Shown: piece by piece, positions 22,656 through 34,642 of the stretch
Numbering within the stretch: the first letter of the stretch is position 1
Layout of the letters: the number at the start of each line of letters is the position of its first letter
Assembly: GCA_013399305.1 (NCBI GenBank)
Contig: VXAI01000158.1
Location: forward strand, 419,206-483,205
DNA: 64,000 nt
DNA from: Rostratula benghalensis
Taxonomy: Eukaryota; Chordata; Aves; Charadriiformes; Rostratulidae
Direction of reading: 5' to 3'
The notes under the pieces: model-generated
Seen by the model: the letters and a program-made list of their open reading frames with translations, nothing else
The model's database searches: none
What the model was told of the DNA's origin: nothing
Made by a program: the position numbers and the translations under genes

Positions 22656-24403
22656 AGGAAAGCTTTCAAAGAACCAAACCCAACATCACCCGTTCAGATT
22701 TCTTCAATGCCTTGTGTTGCCAAACTTTTACAGCTTTCAGCACCGCTGGAATTCTCAAAGCTGGTGGATATTTTTCCCCACAAATGTTATTACTGTAGAA
22801 TTTGATTTTGTTACCCGTACACATCTTGGTCAGCCCTGCTTTTTCCCCCAGAGGTTGAAATGAGCCCTTAAGCTTTGAGGGGACAGAGAACTGCCAAGTG
22901 CAGAAGCTAACTTTTATTTTGTTTCCTTTTTCTTAAAAGGAAAAAAAAAAGAAAAATGAGCAGATGAAACCCACGTTGCTCTAAACTTTTTTTCTTGTTA
23001 ATTAAATTTACCATCCCTTGTGATATTAACTTTTCCCTGCTGTACTACCCAGATATGGCAGGACAAGGTAACTCTGAATATGAACCAGATCCAGTGAGAA
23101 ATTCTCCCCTCAGATCATTTTCCTGCCAGGAAAGGCAAATTTGCCACGATCTGAATGCTTCTGGGAGGTGGTTTTGGTTTGGCAAATCTTGTAGGAGACC
23201 TAAACAAGAGGTTCCAAAGGAAATTTGGGTGATTTTCTGCTGGCTCAGAAGGGTGACTATGACTTCTTCTCAGCTGCAGTCTTTAGGAAGGTTTGATGAG
23301 GACCTGGGTGCTGAGTGACCAGGTTCTGTGGGTCCTTCCATAAGGAAATTTGTCAGCAAGTAGGGCTGGCTTTGTATTTGATGGGGTGCTTTGAGGTAAA
23401 AAAGGAAAAGAGACACTGTTAGGATGGACTAGTTTACTACAATATGATATGCATGAAAGTAATTTCCACAGCAGTTGTTACGATTAGATTGTAAACATTT
23501 TTAAACAGCCATCTACTTTATTTCTAGTGAAACAAAATACTTAAATGAATAAAACCAACAGCAGTGAAGAAGTAGTAGCTTCCTGGCTTCTGACCAGCAA
23601 GGGGAAAAGTATAAAATAAAATAAGAAAATTAAAAAAGAAAAAAAGGTGGCTGCTGTGCAACATAGAGAGGAAAAGTCCAGCAAACAAGACAAAACATAC
23701 CTAATTGGAAACAGAGTTCCAGTGGCACTCTGGGATGGAAGGTAAGTGGAGAGAATGGGAGAGCTGCAGAGAAGATTAGAAGAACTGAAGAAAAAAAAAA
23801 AACCCACCCAAAGAAAACCAAGGGGAATAGAATAAAAACAACAATCTGCTTACAAAAGTAAACACAGGGAGAAGAGAGAACATGCAAAGGGAAAACAGAT
23901 GCACAATGAGACAATGCTCAAGAGACAGAGGGAGATGAAAGTGGCCTAATACAAGGAGGGAAGATGGAGTTGAAAAAAAAATGAACAACAAAAAAATCCA
24001 ATGAAAAATATTGGCAGCAATGCCTTGGTGACATTCGTGTATTGAGATGCCTCTGTTTGTATGGGTCCTGGGCAGTCTGGTGGCATTTTATTCACACGGA
24101 GGGATTGGATTTGCCACCAAGGAGCACACTCTTGAAACACAGAACTGCTGTCTTACTCAGGATTGTTTTTAAATTCTTCTACCTAGTTGTTCCTCTTCCT
24201 CCTGAGTCATGCTGTTCTGAGATGGAACAGATGAGGAGCTCTGAAACAGAGTCAGGGTACCCATCTGAAATTTGGCTTCAGCCCAGATCATCCAAAGAGA
24301 GCCTGATCTACCACCAAGCAGTTGGACAGCCTCTCCCAATGGCCTGTAGGTGCACATATTTTTAATATTCTTGAAGCCAGGTCTAAAAAAATGATGATTC
24401 AAT
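22656..24403. other. Unique non-coding DNA, partly purine-rich
   Basis: No repeat family or gene recognised. The stretch 23.55-24.0 kb is rich in A and G on the + strand. The minus strand therefore gives several overlapping frames rich in Phe, Leu and Ser that can mimic membrane proteins but are composition artefacts. Confidence 0.5.
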
Positions 24404-24759
24404 CTGAAGAAGAGGGGGATTTGAGGCAACTTTATAGTGGCCTTCCAGTACTGAAAGGAGGCCTACAGGAAAGATGGGGAGGGACTCTTGATCAGGCGGT
24501 GTAGTGATAGGATGAGGGGTAACAGTTTTGAACTGAAATAGGGCAGACTTAGATTAGATATTTAGAAGAAATTCTTTATTCTGAGGGTGATCAGACACAG
24601 GAAGATGTTTGCCCAGAGAAGCTGTGGATGCCCCATTCCCAGAGGTGTTCAAGGCCAGGTTTGAGCAACCTGGTCTGGTGGGAGGTGCCATGGACAGGGA
24701 CACTGGACGGGATGGTCTTTAAGGTCGTTTTCAACTAACAATTCTAAGATTCTATGATT
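24404..24759 (+). mobile_element. CR1 LINE fragment, 3' tail
   Basis: A 5'-truncated avian CR1 copy. It starts in the last codons of ORF2 (CCTTCCAGTA region) and runs through the typical GTGTAGTGATAGGATGAGG, AGAAGCTGTGGATGCCCCAT and GAGCAACCTGGTCTGGTGGG blocks to the tail GATTCTATGATT. The consensus CAGGCTGGATGGGGC region is shortened to CAGG before TTTGAGCAACC, and the CCCTGCCC tract before CATGG is lost, so it carries internal deletions. It has no coding capacity. Confidence 0.95.
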
Positions 24760-27700
24760 TCCAAGCACAAGTTAGGTTGCCTGTAGGAATGTGTCCTTTC
24801 TGCTAAATAAATCAATAAAAATAAACTGCCATGGAAATATCCTGCTCTTTAGAGTTTCCATGGAAACTGTTGGAAAGCCTCAGTAGTTCCAAGCACTGCA
24901 ACTACATACAGGAGGTTTTCTGATGTGAAAGTGTTTTTCTGAGCTTAAACTCAAGTACTTGGGATTCTTGAAAGGCTATTATGGGGCATGAAGTCATTCA
25001 GACCGTGTCATCCTCTGAAGAGTACTTAAAGGACAGGGTAGTCTTAGGGTTTCCACTTTCAGCTTTCTGCTGGGAAAGCACTCATGACAGGGAACAAGAC
25101 AGAGGATGAGATCTGAAGATTATTGCCAATAATTACCATGGCAGGGCACAGTAAACATAGAAAGTGCCGTTTTGGCAGACTCTATGGCACAAGTTTGACT
25201 TGTTTCACTTCACAATTTAGGGTTTTCCAGAGCATCAAATGAGTCTTATTGACAATGTTGGCAAAAAGCTAATAACTGGGTCTGGAAGGCTGAAGATGGT
25301 CTCAGCGGGTGAGCTCAACATTTCGCTCAGAACTGTGATTTTGGGTTAGTGATGTAGCATTAAATGCTATTGCCTGTGTTATTCCCATCTAGTGAAAAGG
25401 CAGAGGATTTATAGACCAGACTCTTATCTTCTTTCAGCCTTCATCTCTGAGTGCTTAAATGTGTCTGTCTCTCCAGTTTGTCTCATTGACCTCAATGGCT
25501 ACGTCTGTATTAATAAAACAAACATTGCCAGGAGTTATTCTATGGCTTGGAGACTAAAAGTCTGGTGACATTCACTCTATTAAACACTGTTAGCCTCTAA
25601 AACAGGGTGACCACATCCAGCCATCCGTTGGAAGTGGTCCCAGGAGTGTGCCTGTTCCTGCACCATCCCTAGGAACAGCCTGGGAGAGACCTGGCAGCCT
25701 GGTGAGAACCACCTGGGCAATGTGACAACAGATGCCATCAGCGAGGTCTGTCCAAGGAACTAGTTATTGAGGAGATTGAGGTAAAGAGCAAATTCCTGTG
25801 CCTGCTCATCTCTATCCATTTGTTCTCTCTATCCTGATACCAAAGGTAGTAGAGAAATTGTTGTATAGGCCAGAAAATAAAAGACCTGGTACAATTTCCT
25901 TTACCAAAAAAAAATAATTCCAAACCCCTTTAGGGCAAATCCACAAAGACATATAATTTCCTCATCCTGTCACTATTTTGCCCCAAGCCTTGGTGTTTGC
26001 CAGGAGAATTTTGGAACAAAATTAAGCCTTCTGTCCAAACACAAGAGGGGAAAAATTCCAGTTTCTCCTTTCTCTTTTATTTAGAGGAAGGTCATGAGTG
26101 GTTACTTTTTGTCAGAACCAAACTTCTTCAAGGCCTAATTCTCCTCAAAATAGGCTTTTGGAACATTTTTGTTATAAGGAACAACCTCCAAATCCAACAA
26201 TATTTGGATTTGGGACTTAGGTGTGGGCCTATTAACAAATTAGGGCTCTACATGATGCTAGGTTGAAGATCCAAACTTACCCAAAAGTTCAGGGAGTGAT
26301 CAGATCTGTGGTTTTGGTTTAGCTCCATCACTGGTTTAGAGGCAGGAAAGTAGTTTGGACTTCGCTGATAAAAGAAGCTCGTGCTTGAATCATTTTATAC
26401 CGGTAATGTGTTAAATATACCGCAGCAGATTCATATGGCAAGGAAGTATTTTAAGCATTGCAGTGAGTTAACTGAAAGGAACCATAGGAAATATATACCA
26501 GAAGTTAATTTTTTCCAGTTCTTTTTCAGCTCTGCACCCTGCCTGCGTTAGCTCTTGTGCAGGGTGGCTTATTTTCACTTAGAGCTGGTTTTGGAATCGT
26601 TATAAAATACAACACGTTCACCGCTAGGACACGGGGAGTCTCTTGGCTTATGTTTTGCAGATGTCCATAATTTCATTGGACCAGCAGGTGACCAGGATTA
26701 CAAGGTCACCTTATGATGGTGATCAGCCCATGGCTGAACATGGGCAGCTCACAGTTTCACATTGGGACTGTTGTACCCACGCTTGAGCCATGCGCTCAGC
26801 TGCTTTTCAGCAAGTCTGCTGTGGATATTAGATGCTCTCTGCCTGAAATCTGTCCCTTGAGGTTGAGTTACAAAATCTAATAGTGCTTTCTGGCCCTAAA
26901 AAAAAAAATGTGTCAATCCAGTGAGGTGGTGGTTTTGTTTAAAGGTAAAGCAATCCAGGGAGCTTTCAGGTCTGGATGCAACAATCAGTGATTATGGAGT
27001 TTATCTTGACATTTATTAGTTGTTAATGGCAGTGCTTCCAGAGAGCTAAGCACTTTCCAGGCAGCCACACAGCATCCTTGGCCTGCAAGAGCTGGTAGTT
27101 TAAGAACACACAAACACTAAAGGGAGCAGAAAAAATAAAAAAGGGTTTTAAAAGTTGGGTTGCTTTGATTTTGATTTTTATTTTTTTTTGGTCATTAACC
27201 CTCACTTGAGTCACTAGTAGTCAGAGAGCAGTAAGCAGTTTCTCAGAGGTGGAAATATCCATGGGGAAGGGAGTTGCAGGTTGACCTAGGTGGGCATGGT
27301 GAGGTCAGTTAGAGCATGGGCTTGGCCCTCTGCAGGTGTAGTGAAGTTTTTGAGCCAAAACCAACAAGGATTTGGCTACAGTCTGGGCAAGAAAAATCAT
27401 TCTCTGGGTGAAGAGCATCAGTGACAGCAGCAGAGGTTGTGACCGAGAATGAGGTCAAGCAGAAAAGAAACCAATGGCAGCCCAGGAGGTCATGTTGAGG
27501 AGTGTTGCTGCTGAGACACTAATGGTGCTAGGACCATCAGTAATGTCTGGTGACCCTGGAACTAGGGAAGTACAGCTGCTTCTTTCCCACTAGAAAGAAA
27601 AATCCTGGAAAGCTGAGATCCTTTTGGGTGGTCCTTCCCACCAGTGTCTGGCAGTGTCCTGCAAATGAGGATGGAGGAAGAATTTGGGCGTCTCTGGGCT

Positions 27701-28099
27701 CAGGCCAGGCTGATGAATGACATCCCAAGACGAATAAGCATTACATGGCAAAGCTAAGTCACTCGAGCTCAATGTTGGCTTAATCAGCACAGACTGAGTG
27801 ATTTCTGAGCAGAGCTTTTTCCTTGCCAAACTATTCTATTGACTGTTACCTTTGGGGCTGCCATGTGACATGAAAAGGCCTTTTCTCTTTTCCAGGAGAA
27901 AAGCTTCTTCCAGCAGATGAGAGAAACAACTCACTGCAGTGACTCTCAGTATATAGCAGAGACAAGCGGATGAATGGTGTGGGGGGGAATGCAACTAATC
28001 ACATCACTGAGCCTTTCAATAAGGATTTATTTACTTACTTATTTATTTTCCGTTTTTCACCTAAGTCCTGAAACTGAAATTCAACTCTGAACCCTTCAC
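24760..28099. other. Unique non-coding DNA
   Basis: No gene recognised. From 24.76 to 25.73 kb there is no open frame of 60 codons. A short matched pattern (ATTGACCTCAATGGC, 25486-25500) resembles the core of the palindromic amniote elements but without supporting flanks. The only low-complexity tracts are short A and T runs. Confidence 0.5.
28022..28049. repeat. Imperfect (TTTA)n microsatellite
   Basis: ATTTATTTACTTACTTATTT-type sequence; two steps have drifted to TTAC. Confidence 0.75.
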
Positions 28100-28165
28100 T
28101 TATGTGATTTGGGCAGGCTTTTTTACCTCTCTGGGCTTTTCCAGAGTAATAACACCAGGTAACCT
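28100..28165 (+). repeat. Possible MIR-like SINE relic
   Basis: TATGTGATTTGGGCAGGC followed by ACCTCTCTGGGC and a decayed cttttcc block follows the sense order of MIR-type SINEs (tgtgtgacc..gggcaag..acctctctgtgcctcagtttcc). Weakly conserved and short. Confidence 0.4.
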
Positions 28166-29629
28166 CAGTAATTGCAGAAAATACCCCCATGAAAGTAATT
28201 TACAGATCAGAAAGAACAGTATCATTCAGAGATCGCAAAGGACTGTGTAGAAACATTTTTAAGTAATCCTGTATTATTTACTTACTTGGGGTAATCTCAG
28301 ATTTCAGAGTCATCTCACACCACACCCTGTATCTCTTCAGCTCATAGCAGTGATGCTGGAAGCCAGATCCCGATCCTTGTGTCATTTCCATTAAAGCTGA
28401 TGCATTTAAAATTATTTAGACTCACTTATGTAAAATAAAAGAGACTGCTACCAGTGCAGGTCCTCTAACAGACCCCTGAACACTGGGTGTAGATGTCCTA
28501 CCTTTGGATAAATTTAACTAAGTTTATGATAACTACATAGGCTTACCCACCACATGACTGCTCTGAGAAGTACCAGTGCTCCTGCACATCTGAAAAGGGG
28601 CCCAGCATAAGCACTCCGTGGCAGCTGAACCTGCCTGCTTCCCCCGGGGGCAGCAGCAGATTTGGGGGAAGGCAGCAGCCACTGCTCCTCTGAACTACTA
28701 CCCCAGGCTGCTCAGAAACTCAGACAGGCATCAGGTTAAGTCTCTAAGTGCTCCTCAGCTTTTATTTGCATCCAGAAAGAAGAGGGACTTTAAAAAAAAT
28801 TTAAAAATCATCAGAATAATCAACAGATACTCATAGTTGTGTCACTCCAGATCCAACATCTCCTTTTGGGTCCCAAATCCAGTTTGTTAAGAAGGCAAGA
28901 AACTAAACAGGCTGCTGAGACTGGGTTGGGGCATCCACGCTGAATCCGGCAGCGGCCCCAGAAGGGTGGGAATGCCACGGTTCGAAAGTTTTACAAGTGC
29001 TTGGGAGAGACGAGGGCTTGCAAGAGCCAGGCAAGATGCCTAGAAGCTTAAACAATGCCGAGGGCGGCTCAAAAAGCACTCCCTGTGGACAGACCCATCT
29101 CTTTCGACACAGCCAGAGATTACCCATGTGTCTTTAAAGCCCGTTGCACGCTACATGCGGCATTGATTGTGCACAGCAGCTGAGCGCTGAACAAAGAAGC
29201 TGCCACTGCTGTGCTGGATGGGGGAACATCCTGGTGTTGCTATGACATTCCTTGTCAAGTTTTCAGACTCAAATGGATCCCACATGGGGGTGTGGGGGGG
29301 GAGTGCATCAGGCTCTGTTGGCAAGCGGGAGGTTTGGAGGCTGGAGCGCTCCCCGTCTCCTGCTCGTGGAAACAAAGCATCTTTTATGCTTCCTTCCAAC
29401 CAGGACAAGGGGCTGAAATAAATCATCAAGTGACCCAGCCACTCCCCTGCTATTATAACAAGCAGCTGGAGGGCCACCAAACCCGGGCACTGCTGCGAGT
29501 CAAACAGGCTCTTTCCCGTCCCCCTTTCATTCAGAGTTGCTGGTGGCACTCTGGGGGTTTCCCGCTTCTTTCTTTGCCTCCTACGGTCCAGAGACACTAC
29601 CAGTAAAACCCCAACGTGATATTAATAAT
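28166..29629. other. Unique DNA becoming GC-richer to the right
   Basis: The GC content rises from about 28.6 kb. Two long frames overlap on opposite strands at 29.15-29.61 kb (148 codons minus, 131 codons plus) with no recognisable domain; mutual overlap and GC richness explain them without a gene. Short motifs such as GAACAAAG (SOX-type, 29190-29197) and CAGCTG lie here, so part of it could be regulatory. Confidence 0.45.
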
Positions 29630-29650
29630 ATAAATAAATAAATAAATAAA
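29630..29650. repeat. (AAAT)n microsatellite
   Basis: Five perfect TAAA steps. Confidence 0.9.
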
Positions 29651-29939
29651 GGGAGGCTGGGCTCGCAGCCAGCTGTTGCTAACAGATGTGCCCATGAGCA
29701 TCGCCAAGGTTAAGCCCCTTCAGCCGATGCAGCCTGCTCGCAAACTGGAGTCCATTGTTTGATGGGACACAACCAGTGATTGACGGGAGGTTAAAGAAAT
29801 CCCAGGGCACAACTTCTGCCAGCGGTGGAAAGCTTCCAGAAAGGTGCTCAGGATGCCACAAAGAAAGGTTGGGGAGCTCTCTGGAGCAGACAGTAGGTGC
29901 CCAAATGCTGGCACTATGGCACCAAAATTATACCCCTGC

Positions 29940-29979
29940 ATTTGTAAGCTCTTATGGAGCTCTTATGGAGCTTACAAAT
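29940..29979. repeat. Perfect 12-bp inverted repeat enclosing an 11-bp tandem
   Basis: ATTTGTAAGCTC (29940-29951) is the exact reverse complement of GAGCTTACAAAT (29968-29979) with a 16-bp loop. The interior holds AGCTCTTATGG twice in direct order (29947-29957 and 29958-29968). It could fold as a hairpin in DNA or RNA. No T-run follows and there is no gene beside it, so a terminator reading is not justified. Confidence 0.9.
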
Positions 29980-30084
29980 CTTTGAAGACCATAGGGATTC
30001 TATTTAAGGGGGCAAAGTGCAAGTTCCCAGGTTGTCCAGGTTGGATGGGGTTGTCTTACATGACTCTGAAGATGAAGCAAGTCT

Positions 30085-30504
30085 ATGGTGGAGTCAAAAG
30101 GAGATGCCCAAGCCTTTTGCTGCTGCCACCCTCTCTCCATCCCTCTCCTCTCCCAGAGTCTGTCCTGCACTAGGCAGGAGAGGTGGCTGCTGCAGCCCAC
30201 TGGGGCTTGTTTCCTATCTCAAACCACAGCCTCCAGGAGCAGCGAAAAGATGAATTTGGCGTTGCCCTGCAAACCAGCTGCTTTTCTGGGCCTGCTGCCT
30301 CTTCTGCTGGAAAAGGAGAGGCGCAGCGGGAGGGAGGAGGCTCCAGCTGGGAAGGTGGGGAGGGCGAAAGGAAAACCGGGAGGGAAGTGCCTGAGCAATT
30401 TCGCAGCAGAGGCAGCGTATGAAGTTGCTTCGGTTCGTGGTCTGCACTCTGGGGTTTGTCTGTGGGAAGCCTGCAGGGGTGTTGCAACCTGCCAGTGCCA
30501 ATAA
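30085..30504. other. GC-rich block with overlapping open frames, no gene recognised
   Basis: Frames of 139 codons (+) and 127 codons (-, 30170-30553) overlap on opposite strands. Neither shows a known domain, and high GC makes stop codons rare. Eight CpGs fall between about 30320 and 30440. This could be a weak CpG-enriched regulatory patch, but it is too small and poor for a clear CpG island. Confidence 0.3.
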
Positions 30505-30589
30505 ACATCACCACAAGACCAGAGGAGCTCAGGGCCTGCAATATGAAAGGCAAAGAGAGGAAAATTAGAAGGAAAAATATGAAGTTAAT

Positions 30590-30740
30590 AAAAATCCTTT
30601 ATCCAATCAGACTCTAAAGAGCGCAGCCATGGGCTGGAAGCAGCAGCCGGGCGCTCTGAGCCCTCAGTTTGCTTAATTACCTAATAGCTTACAGAGCCCC
30701 TTCAGCTTTATGAGTTGCACATTTATTCGCAGCTGTCTTC
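30590..30740. promoter_or_regulatory. Possible conserved non-coding element
   Basis: A dense group of short motifs: CCAATCAG (CCAAT box, 30603-30610), TTAATTACCTAAT (homeodomain-type, 30673-30685), TTTATTCGCAGCTG (Hox/Cdx-like site next to an E-box, 30722-30735). There is no repeat signature. Motif content alone is weak evidence. Confidence 0.22.
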
Positions 30741-30870
30741 CTTGCAGGAGCCATGGTAGCTGGTGGGGGGGTGCCTCTGCCTGTGCCCCCTGCCTGGGTG
30801 CAGGGAGACGGGGCTCCACAGCCCAGATGCTCCAGATCTCAAGGCCTGAACTGGCTAAATCCCTTTAGGT

Positions 30871-30907
30871 AAAAAAATAATAATAATAATAATAAAAAAA
30901 TAAAAAA
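30871..30907. repeat. (AAT)n microsatellite with A-rich ends
   Basis: Six to seven ATA/AAT triplets between A runs. Confidence 0.9.
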
Positions 30908-31335
30908 TCTTTCTTATTAAGTACATAATTTGCCCGCTAAGGGAAAGAAATTCCCCCCTCCTCACTGTTTGCACAACAGGTCCTCTGGGTTGGTTTTTTT
31001 TTTTTTTTCCTGAGTCTGTATTCCCAGGACAAAGGGTTTATGATTACATGAAGATCAGCAGTTGTGCCTGTGGCAAGCTGGGGGCTGGCAAGGGGGTTGC
31101 TTTGGTTTCCCTGCCCTGCTGTTACTGCAAGAAAACCCCTTCTCAGCTCAGCTCCTCTCTCCTGCTGGGAGCAGCTCCCAGAGCAGGAGGTGGGTGGGAT
31201 GCTGGAAAAATCTTTCAGCACTTGTGGGCACACTTTGAAGGGCTGGAGTTGGGCATGGACAGCATGGGCACACAGCTGTCATGGGTGTTTGCAGCACTAT
31301 CGACCCTGATAAATAATGGGGCTGGGAACAGTAAA
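30908..31335. other. Unique GC-moderate DNA
   Basis: Contains a T run at 30.99 kb. Overlapping open frames on both strands (about 97-98 codons) have no domain. Confidence 0.45.
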
Positions 31336-31590
31336 TCTTAGAATACTTCGGGTTCAAAAGGAACTTTAAAGGTTTCTAGTCCAAAACCCTTCAATGAGCA
31401 GGGATATCTTCAACTAAATAAGTTTGTTCAGAGCCTCATCCAACCTGACCTGGAATGTTTCCAGGGATGGAGAATCTACCACCTCTTTGGGCAACCTGGG
31501 CCACTGTTTTACCACCCTCATTGTAAAAAGTTTCTTCCTTACGTTTAATCTGAATCTATTAGTTTAATACCTTTACCCCTTGTCCTGTTT
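31336..31590 (-). mobile_element. CR1 LINE fragment, inverted
   Basis: Reads from the CR1 3' end (TCTTAGAATACTTCGGGTTC, a decayed tail) through CCAGGGATGGAGAATCTACC, ACCACCTCTTTGGGCAACCT, CACCCTCATTGTAAAAAGTT and CCTTGTCCTGTTTTG, i.e. the complement of the 3' UTR and last ORF2 codons. It is more diverged than the copies at 24.4 and 49.0 kb. The 5' break is near 31590. Confidence 0.9.
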
Positions 31591-32337
31591 TGCTCGAGGT
31601 CAGGCTGATGCTGGATCTAATGAAGTTTTTCTCCAGGTTGTATTAATGAGGACTGCTGGGCTGAGTTGTCTTCCACTGTGCTGTGGGATCCTCACTGTTT
31701 CCTGGGCATTTTGCTCATGTACCCCATCCCAACACCCCAGTTTTGCCAAAACAACCCCATGCATCCCCTTCCAGTGACCAGGCTGCAGACACAGGGTTTT
31801 CAAAACATTTTTAGCATCCTGGAACCAGGCTCTGCTGATGGAAAGGTCACAGCAGCTGCCATGCAGGCAGAGAAAGCCAAGCCCTGTCTTCAGCAGATTG
31901 TGAGAAGCCGGGTAGAGTTCTCTGTGCTGACAAAGGACCTCTTGATACCTGCTGCCTCAGCATGTCCCAGGAATAAGCGGTGCTTGAAGACCTCTCTAAT
32001 CAACAAGAAATTATTTGCAACATACCCATGACTGGAGCACTTCAGTTTTTGATTAACAGCTTGCCTAGAGGGGCAAAACTTGAAGGTTCTATAAGCAGGA
32101 GTGCTTGTCCCCCGAAGCTGGGTGATTACTTCTGGGCTTTGTTTCTAATGCTATTTTTGGGGAGGATGTTTGCCTAGATGGAAAAACATGATGACTTTTT
32201 CAGGGCTCTTGGACTCAGAGAGAAGCATTCATGACTGACACGTAGGGATAAACACTGACCATCTGGGAGGAGCTGATGGCTTACTTTGCAGCTGAGCACC
32301 ATTAACCCCACCTGGTCACTAATCCCCAGGAAATTGA
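31591..32337. other. Unique non-coding DNA
   Basis: Open frames at 31.58-32.18 kb (up to 121 codons) show no domain. No repeat recognised beyond the CR1 on its left. Confidence 0.5.
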
Positions 32338-32405
32338 ATCATATCACAGAACTGGAGGATAAAGGAGTTGAGGGGACCTTGTGAGATCATCTTATCTGAC
32401 CCTCC
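32338..32405 (-). mobile_element. Possible very short CR1 3' tail, inverted
   Basis: TCACAGAACTGGAGG followed by GGGGACCTTGTGAGATCATC and a TCTGACCCTCC end fits the complement of a CR1 terminus (atcatagaa..ggttggaagggacc..gagatcatctagtccaaccc). It is only about 68 bp, so it may be chance. Confidence 0.45.
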
Positions 32406-34619
32406 ATGATGTGACAACATCAGGGAGCCCCTATTCCAACACCTCTTGGTGTTACGAGCTGAAAAATGGTGAAGGAGAGGGAAAAGAGAAGAAGAAAATA
32501 AAAGAAACTGTTTAACAGGAACAGCAGTGTTATGAATTCAGAGCATGCCCTACTGTTATTCCCTCTGCTGGCAGTGAGGTGTTGGTATAACTGAAGAGCA
32601 GACATTTCTTGTGGCAAATAGTGAAAAATTTGGGTTGAGTGTCTGATTTCTGTTTGTGCATTAAGAAGGTATTTCTGCTCCCCACCTGTAGTATTTTACT
32701 GCCAAAAGGAGATGGGCCCTCAAAGCAAGGTCTGCCTACAAGTCCTGGACTCGCTGGCTACGGGGTGTTGCCAGACGTGTGTTTGCAGGGTACCTGCACT
32801 GGTCGTGGCGGTGCATCCCCACACCTACAAGGTGATGACGGTTGATGGATTGGTTGACTCTTCTCCTGGGAAATTGCAGTTGGGATTTGTGTGATGAAGC
32901 TACTGTGATCCTGCCCTGTGCCTCATTGCTTTGGTGAGACAGCAGAGAGAGATCTCATTCCCTTGACAGGTTAAACTGGACCCCGAAATTAATCTGTAGA
33001 TAACAAATGCTCCCTGACTCCCTCCCTGCCAAAAGCAGTGTGAAAGGTAAGTGCAGTCCATCCTCATACACCCAGCCAGACAACGGCGCAGGTGGTGGGA
33101 TTTTAGAGCCCCACTTCCCAGATGTTTGGATGTAGACACAACTTTGTCCTATTAATAGAGACACCTCTATGTAGCTTTGGGGGTGTTTCCTAGGTACCTG
33201 GGCCCAAGTACAAGATGCATCATACATAACCAGTTCACCAAGCTTCAGCTCATCTTCCCTTGCTCTGCATGGGGTACCAACACCCTCAGTGCTCCTGGGG
33301 CCAGATGCTGAGCACTGATACAGCCCTAATGTCTTGCACTTGCCAGAAGCCTGGTTAGACGAGGCTGGTGATAGACACATCACCCCCTAATTTCCCTGCT
33401 GAGGTTGTGAGCTCTACCTAGCAGAGCTCATAACAATGCCCAGTGAAGCTCGAGAATCCACAGAGGTCAACCTTTAAGAAAGCTAAGGTGTTCTCCCCTG
33501 GAATTTCATGATCCAAAACCTACTGGGGCACCTTACATAGGACCCAGGGAGCCCAACACAATACATTGATCCAGCAATGATGGGTTTTCATCTGATATTA
33601 TTACTGGGAAATCTGTTTCATTGTCTTTTCTTGGTGTAAGAATAGGTAGGGTTTGTTATGACAGCAGGCACAGAATTTTTTGTTCTACTTGAAAGAAAAG
33701 TGGCAAAAATTCAAATCAATATTGTGCTTTAAGTGAGTGCGTGAGAAATGTTCACACAGATATCTTTTTCTGCATCTCCCAGCTCCATTTTCCTTGTTTG
33801 GGCTCACTGAGAAATCACTTTATAGGACATGGAAATTGTAAGTAAAATAGGCATTTTTTATTTATTTTTTTTAATATTCATTAGTGATTTTCAAAAATAA
33901 TTTCTAAGACTTCCATTAAAGCCAAGTCAGATTTAAAAGGGACATAGGTAAATGAAAAGGTTCAGGATTCAGAAGAAAACTGAAAAAACTAAGATGACCT
34001 GGGAATAAAATATAGTAAAATAAAAATCCCCTTTCTACAAATACTAAACAGAGAGAGAAAAATTCTCTCATTTCCCCAAACTGTTCCATGTAGGAAACTC
34101 AATGTGATGGGAACAAAAGGCTACCCATGTTTTTCTCTGTTGCAGAAGAAGATGGGAGATACTTGCTTAATTGAAGTTATAATAAATAATTTCTTCATGG
34201 AAAACCTTTTGATTGTCCAAACAATTCCAAACATATAATCTCAAGCTGCAACTGATAGAGGCTGTGTAAACCTGGTTTTTCGTACCCTCAGTGCACATTT
34301 TGATTCTTATTTCCATTTTTCCAAAACATCTCAAAACCCCACACTGGGCACTTCTGAAAACCCGCCTGTTGTCTAATTAGGATCTGAGCTCTTTTGAAAA
34401 TGTATCTCCAATTGGGAGATCTGACCACTTTGGTAAATCTGGAACAGGTTTTCAAAGGGAATTACATGTCAAGTTTTGAAAACACCAGTAGGCATTTAAA
34501 TACCACTGAAAGTTTGGCTGTAGGTGCTCTGAGGATAATAACCCTTTCTTCCCTTCATCTAGTCTTTCTTTGGTGTCCTCTTAGATTGTAAATCATTCTG
34601 TGTACAAGCTGTCTCTACC
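32406..34619. other. Unique non-coding DNA
   Basis: No gene or repeat family recognised. A 142-codon minus frame (32955-33383) overlaps a 79-codon one and lacks domains. 33.38-34.39 kb has no open frame of 60 codons in any frame. Confidence 0.5.
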
Positions 34620-34642
34620 GTGTGTGTGTGTGTGTGTGTGTG
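34620..34642. repeat. (TG)n microsatellite
   Basis: About eleven perfect TG dinucleotides. Confidence 0.95.

Noticed and set aside
23541..23991. Phe/Leu-rich minus frames resembling membrane proteins
   Set aside because: The DNA is simply A/G-rich on the plus strand; the hydrophobic composition follows from T-rich codons.
29151..29606. Overlapping 148-codon (minus) and 131-codon (plus) frames
   Set aside because: They oppose each other over GC-rich DNA where stops are rare; neither has a recognised domain, signal or splice context.
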